A stretch of DNA of 64,000 nucleotides from Bradyrhizobium ottawaense (GTDB lineage: Bacteria; Pseudomonadota; Alphaproteobacteria; Rhizobiales; Xanthobacteraceae): the NCBI RefSeq assembly GCF_002278135.3, contig NZ_CP029425.2, forward strand, positions 7,664,001-7,728,000, read 5' to 3'. Positions 63,067 through 64,000 of this stretch are shown piece by piece. Numbering within the stretch: the first letter of the stretch is position 1; every line of letters starts with the position of its first letter. Below the pieces are notes generated by a model. The model was not told where the DNA came from. It ran no database searches and was given only the letters and a program-made list of their open reading frames with translations. Position numbers and translations under genes: made by a program.

Positions 63067-63384
63067 TTAAACCTGGGCCGACTGTCCGATGGTCACACCG
63101 GTGCGGCGGATCTGTTCGCGCAGATTGCCGGGTTCGATCTTGCCGTCCGCGCCGACCTGCACCGGGGCGATATAGGGACCGATCGCGCCGACGTCATCGG
63201 CGACGGACTCCGCAAGCAACGCCTTGGCCTCGTCGGAGTTGCGCACGATCGCAGCTTCCGACAGGTCCGGGGACCAGCTCCTGGCGGCGGTGCGATAAAC
63301 CACGATGCCGTCCCAGGTACGGTTGGCGGTCACGATCGAGGGGCCGGCGATCTTGATCTTCTTCTGTTCAAGCGGAGAGGTCAT
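63067..63384 (-). CDS. DUF2849 protein of the sulfite reduction cluster
   Basis: 105 aa, cytoplasmic, no cysteines. GPSIVTANRTWDGIVVYRTA and WSPDLSEAAIVRNSDEAKAL match the family. It overlaps the cysG stop by 4 bp and is 11 bp before cysI, so it is translated with both. Function unknown; its constant place between siroheme synthesis and sulfite reductase suggests a small assembly or regulatory role. Confidence 0.85.
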   Translation of the reverse strand: MTSPLEQKKIKIAGPSIVTANRTWDGIVVYRTAARSWSPDLSEAAIVRNSDEAKALLAESVADDVGAIGPYIAPVQVGADGKIEPGNLREQIRRTGVTIGQSAQV

Positions 63385-64000
63385 TCGGCTGCATCCAATA
63401 GGTCAGAGATGATTTGCTTTGGGGTTTCGCGGCGAAGGGAACCGGCATGCCGGACCACCTCGCCGATGATGACAATGGCGGGACCGCCGCTGACCCGCCG
63501 CACCAGCTCGGGAAGGTCGCGCAGCGTGCCGATCGCGCTCTGCGCGTCGGGACGCGTCACACGCGCGAACACCCCGACCGGCGTCTCCGGCGAACGGCCA
63601 GCGGCGAACAGGCCGGCGCGCACGGCGGGCGCGGCAGTCATGCCCATGTAGACCACAACGGTCATTCTGGTGTCGGTCAGCGTGGCCCAGTCCACGACTT
63701 CCGCGTCGCGCGCCTTGTGCGCGGTGAGGAAGGTGATGCGGGTCGCTTCGTGACGGTAGGTGAGCGGCACCTCGAAATCGGCGGCGCCGCCGAGCCCCGC
63801 GGTGATGCCGGGGATGATCGAATAGGCGACGCCTGCCGCGCGCAGGGCTTCGACCTCTTCGCCACCACGGCCGAACACGAAGGGATCGCCGCCCTTCAGC
63901 CGCACCACGCGCTGACCGGATTGCGCGGCCTCGATCATGCGCTTGTTGATGGCGTCCTGGCCGATGCCGGGCTTGCCGACGCGGCGGCCGACGGCAACGC
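63381..64000 (-). CDS. cysG: Uroporphyrinogen-III C-methyltransferase (siroheme synthase), 5' end outside the window
   Basis: The frame runs open to the right edge, so the N-terminus is missing; about 206 residues are visible. VVRLKGGDPFVFGRGGEEVEAL, AYSIIPGITAGLGGAADFEVPL, LTYRHEATRITFLTAHK and VVYMGMTAAPAVRAGL are the hallmark of SUMT (CobA/CysG-C) enzymes, which make precorrin-2 on the way to siroheme for CysI. Upstream visible residues (VGRRVGKPGIGQDAINKRM) also match. Whether the oxidase/ferrochelatase domain is fused cannot be told. Confidence 0.94.
   Translation of the reverse strand, partial: VAVGRRVGKPGIGQDAINKRMIEAAQSGQRVVRLKGGDPFVFGRGGEEVEALRAAGVAYSIIPGITAGLGGAADFEVPLTYRHEATRITFLTAHKARDAEVVDWATLTDTRMTVVVYMGMTAAPAVRAGLFAAGRSPETPVGVFARVTRPDAQSAIGTLRDLPELVRRVSGGPAIVIIGEVVRHAGSLRRETPKQIISDLLDAAE

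Overview
The window is about 64 kb of very GC-rich chromosome from an alphaproteobacterium, most probably a Bradyrhizobium or a close relative in the Nitrobacteraceae. The support is the gene order (zauP-zapA-6S RNA-5-formyl-THF cyclo-ligase; rpmE divergent from an ABC exporter and next to rcdA; a sulfite reductase cluster with DUF2849 and DUF934 genes), the protein families, and many long palindromic intergenic repeats of the type common in that group. It reads as core chromosome: no tRNA, rRNA, CRISPR array, prophage or intact insertion sequence was seen. Genus assignment is inference.

Layout. 1-6 kb: the end of a chemotaxis receptor, a repeat-bearing gap, then a three-gene operon for a periplasmic molybdenum hydroxylase (iorA/iorB-like) with a tri-haem cytochrome c. 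6-9 kb, leftward: zauP-zapA, 6S RNA, 5-formyl-THF cyclo-ligase and a YmdB-type phosphoesterase. 9-19 kb, rightward: central carbon genes tkt, gap, pgk, a class II and then a class I fructose-bisphosphate aldolase, a ThiE-like protein, a Sel1-repeat protein and an inositol monophosphatase family protein. 19-26 kb, leftward: an RND efflux pump and its adaptor, and an autotransporter. 26.5-30.3 kb: a cyclopropane-fatty-acid-synthase-like methyltransferase facing a MotA/ExbB-like channel plus an OmpA/MotB-like partner and a GNAT acetyltransferase.

30.4-41 kb: a small anchored protein, an IS481 remnant, an ABC exporter, L31, RcdA, a candidate small RNA, DUF1192, a quinone oxidoreductase, and two c-di-GMP enzymes (a GGDEF-EAL protein with degenerate GGDEF and a GGEEF cyclase with an I-site). 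41-46 kb, cell envelope: galU, a MltB-type lytic transglycosylase, an SGNH/DUF459 protein lacking the usual catalytic Ser and His, and a CsbD-like stress protein behind a probable EcfG promoter. 46-49 kb: two divergent SDR dehydrogenases and a TauD/TfdA dioxygenase. 49-56 kb: YqgE, a lone DsbD N-terminal-domain protein, a polysaccharide flippase, a TauE/SafE exporter, 3-hydroxybutyrate dehydrogenase with a patatin phospholipase, and a CAP-domain lipoprotein.

56-64 kb, all leftward, is sulfate assimilation: cysG (cut by the window edge), DUF2849, cysI, DUF934, cysH, then the sulfate transporter genes sbp, cysT, cysW and cysA. Together they import sulfate, reduce APS to sulfite and sulfite to sulfide, and supply siroheme.

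The least explained items are the MotA/OmpA-like motor pair at 27.7-29.9 kb, the structured element with a strong leftward terminator at 34.0-34.15 kb, the catalytically defective SGNH protein, and at least seven families of large intergenic palindromes. No clearly new multi-gene defence or mobile system was found. All alignments were made by eye.
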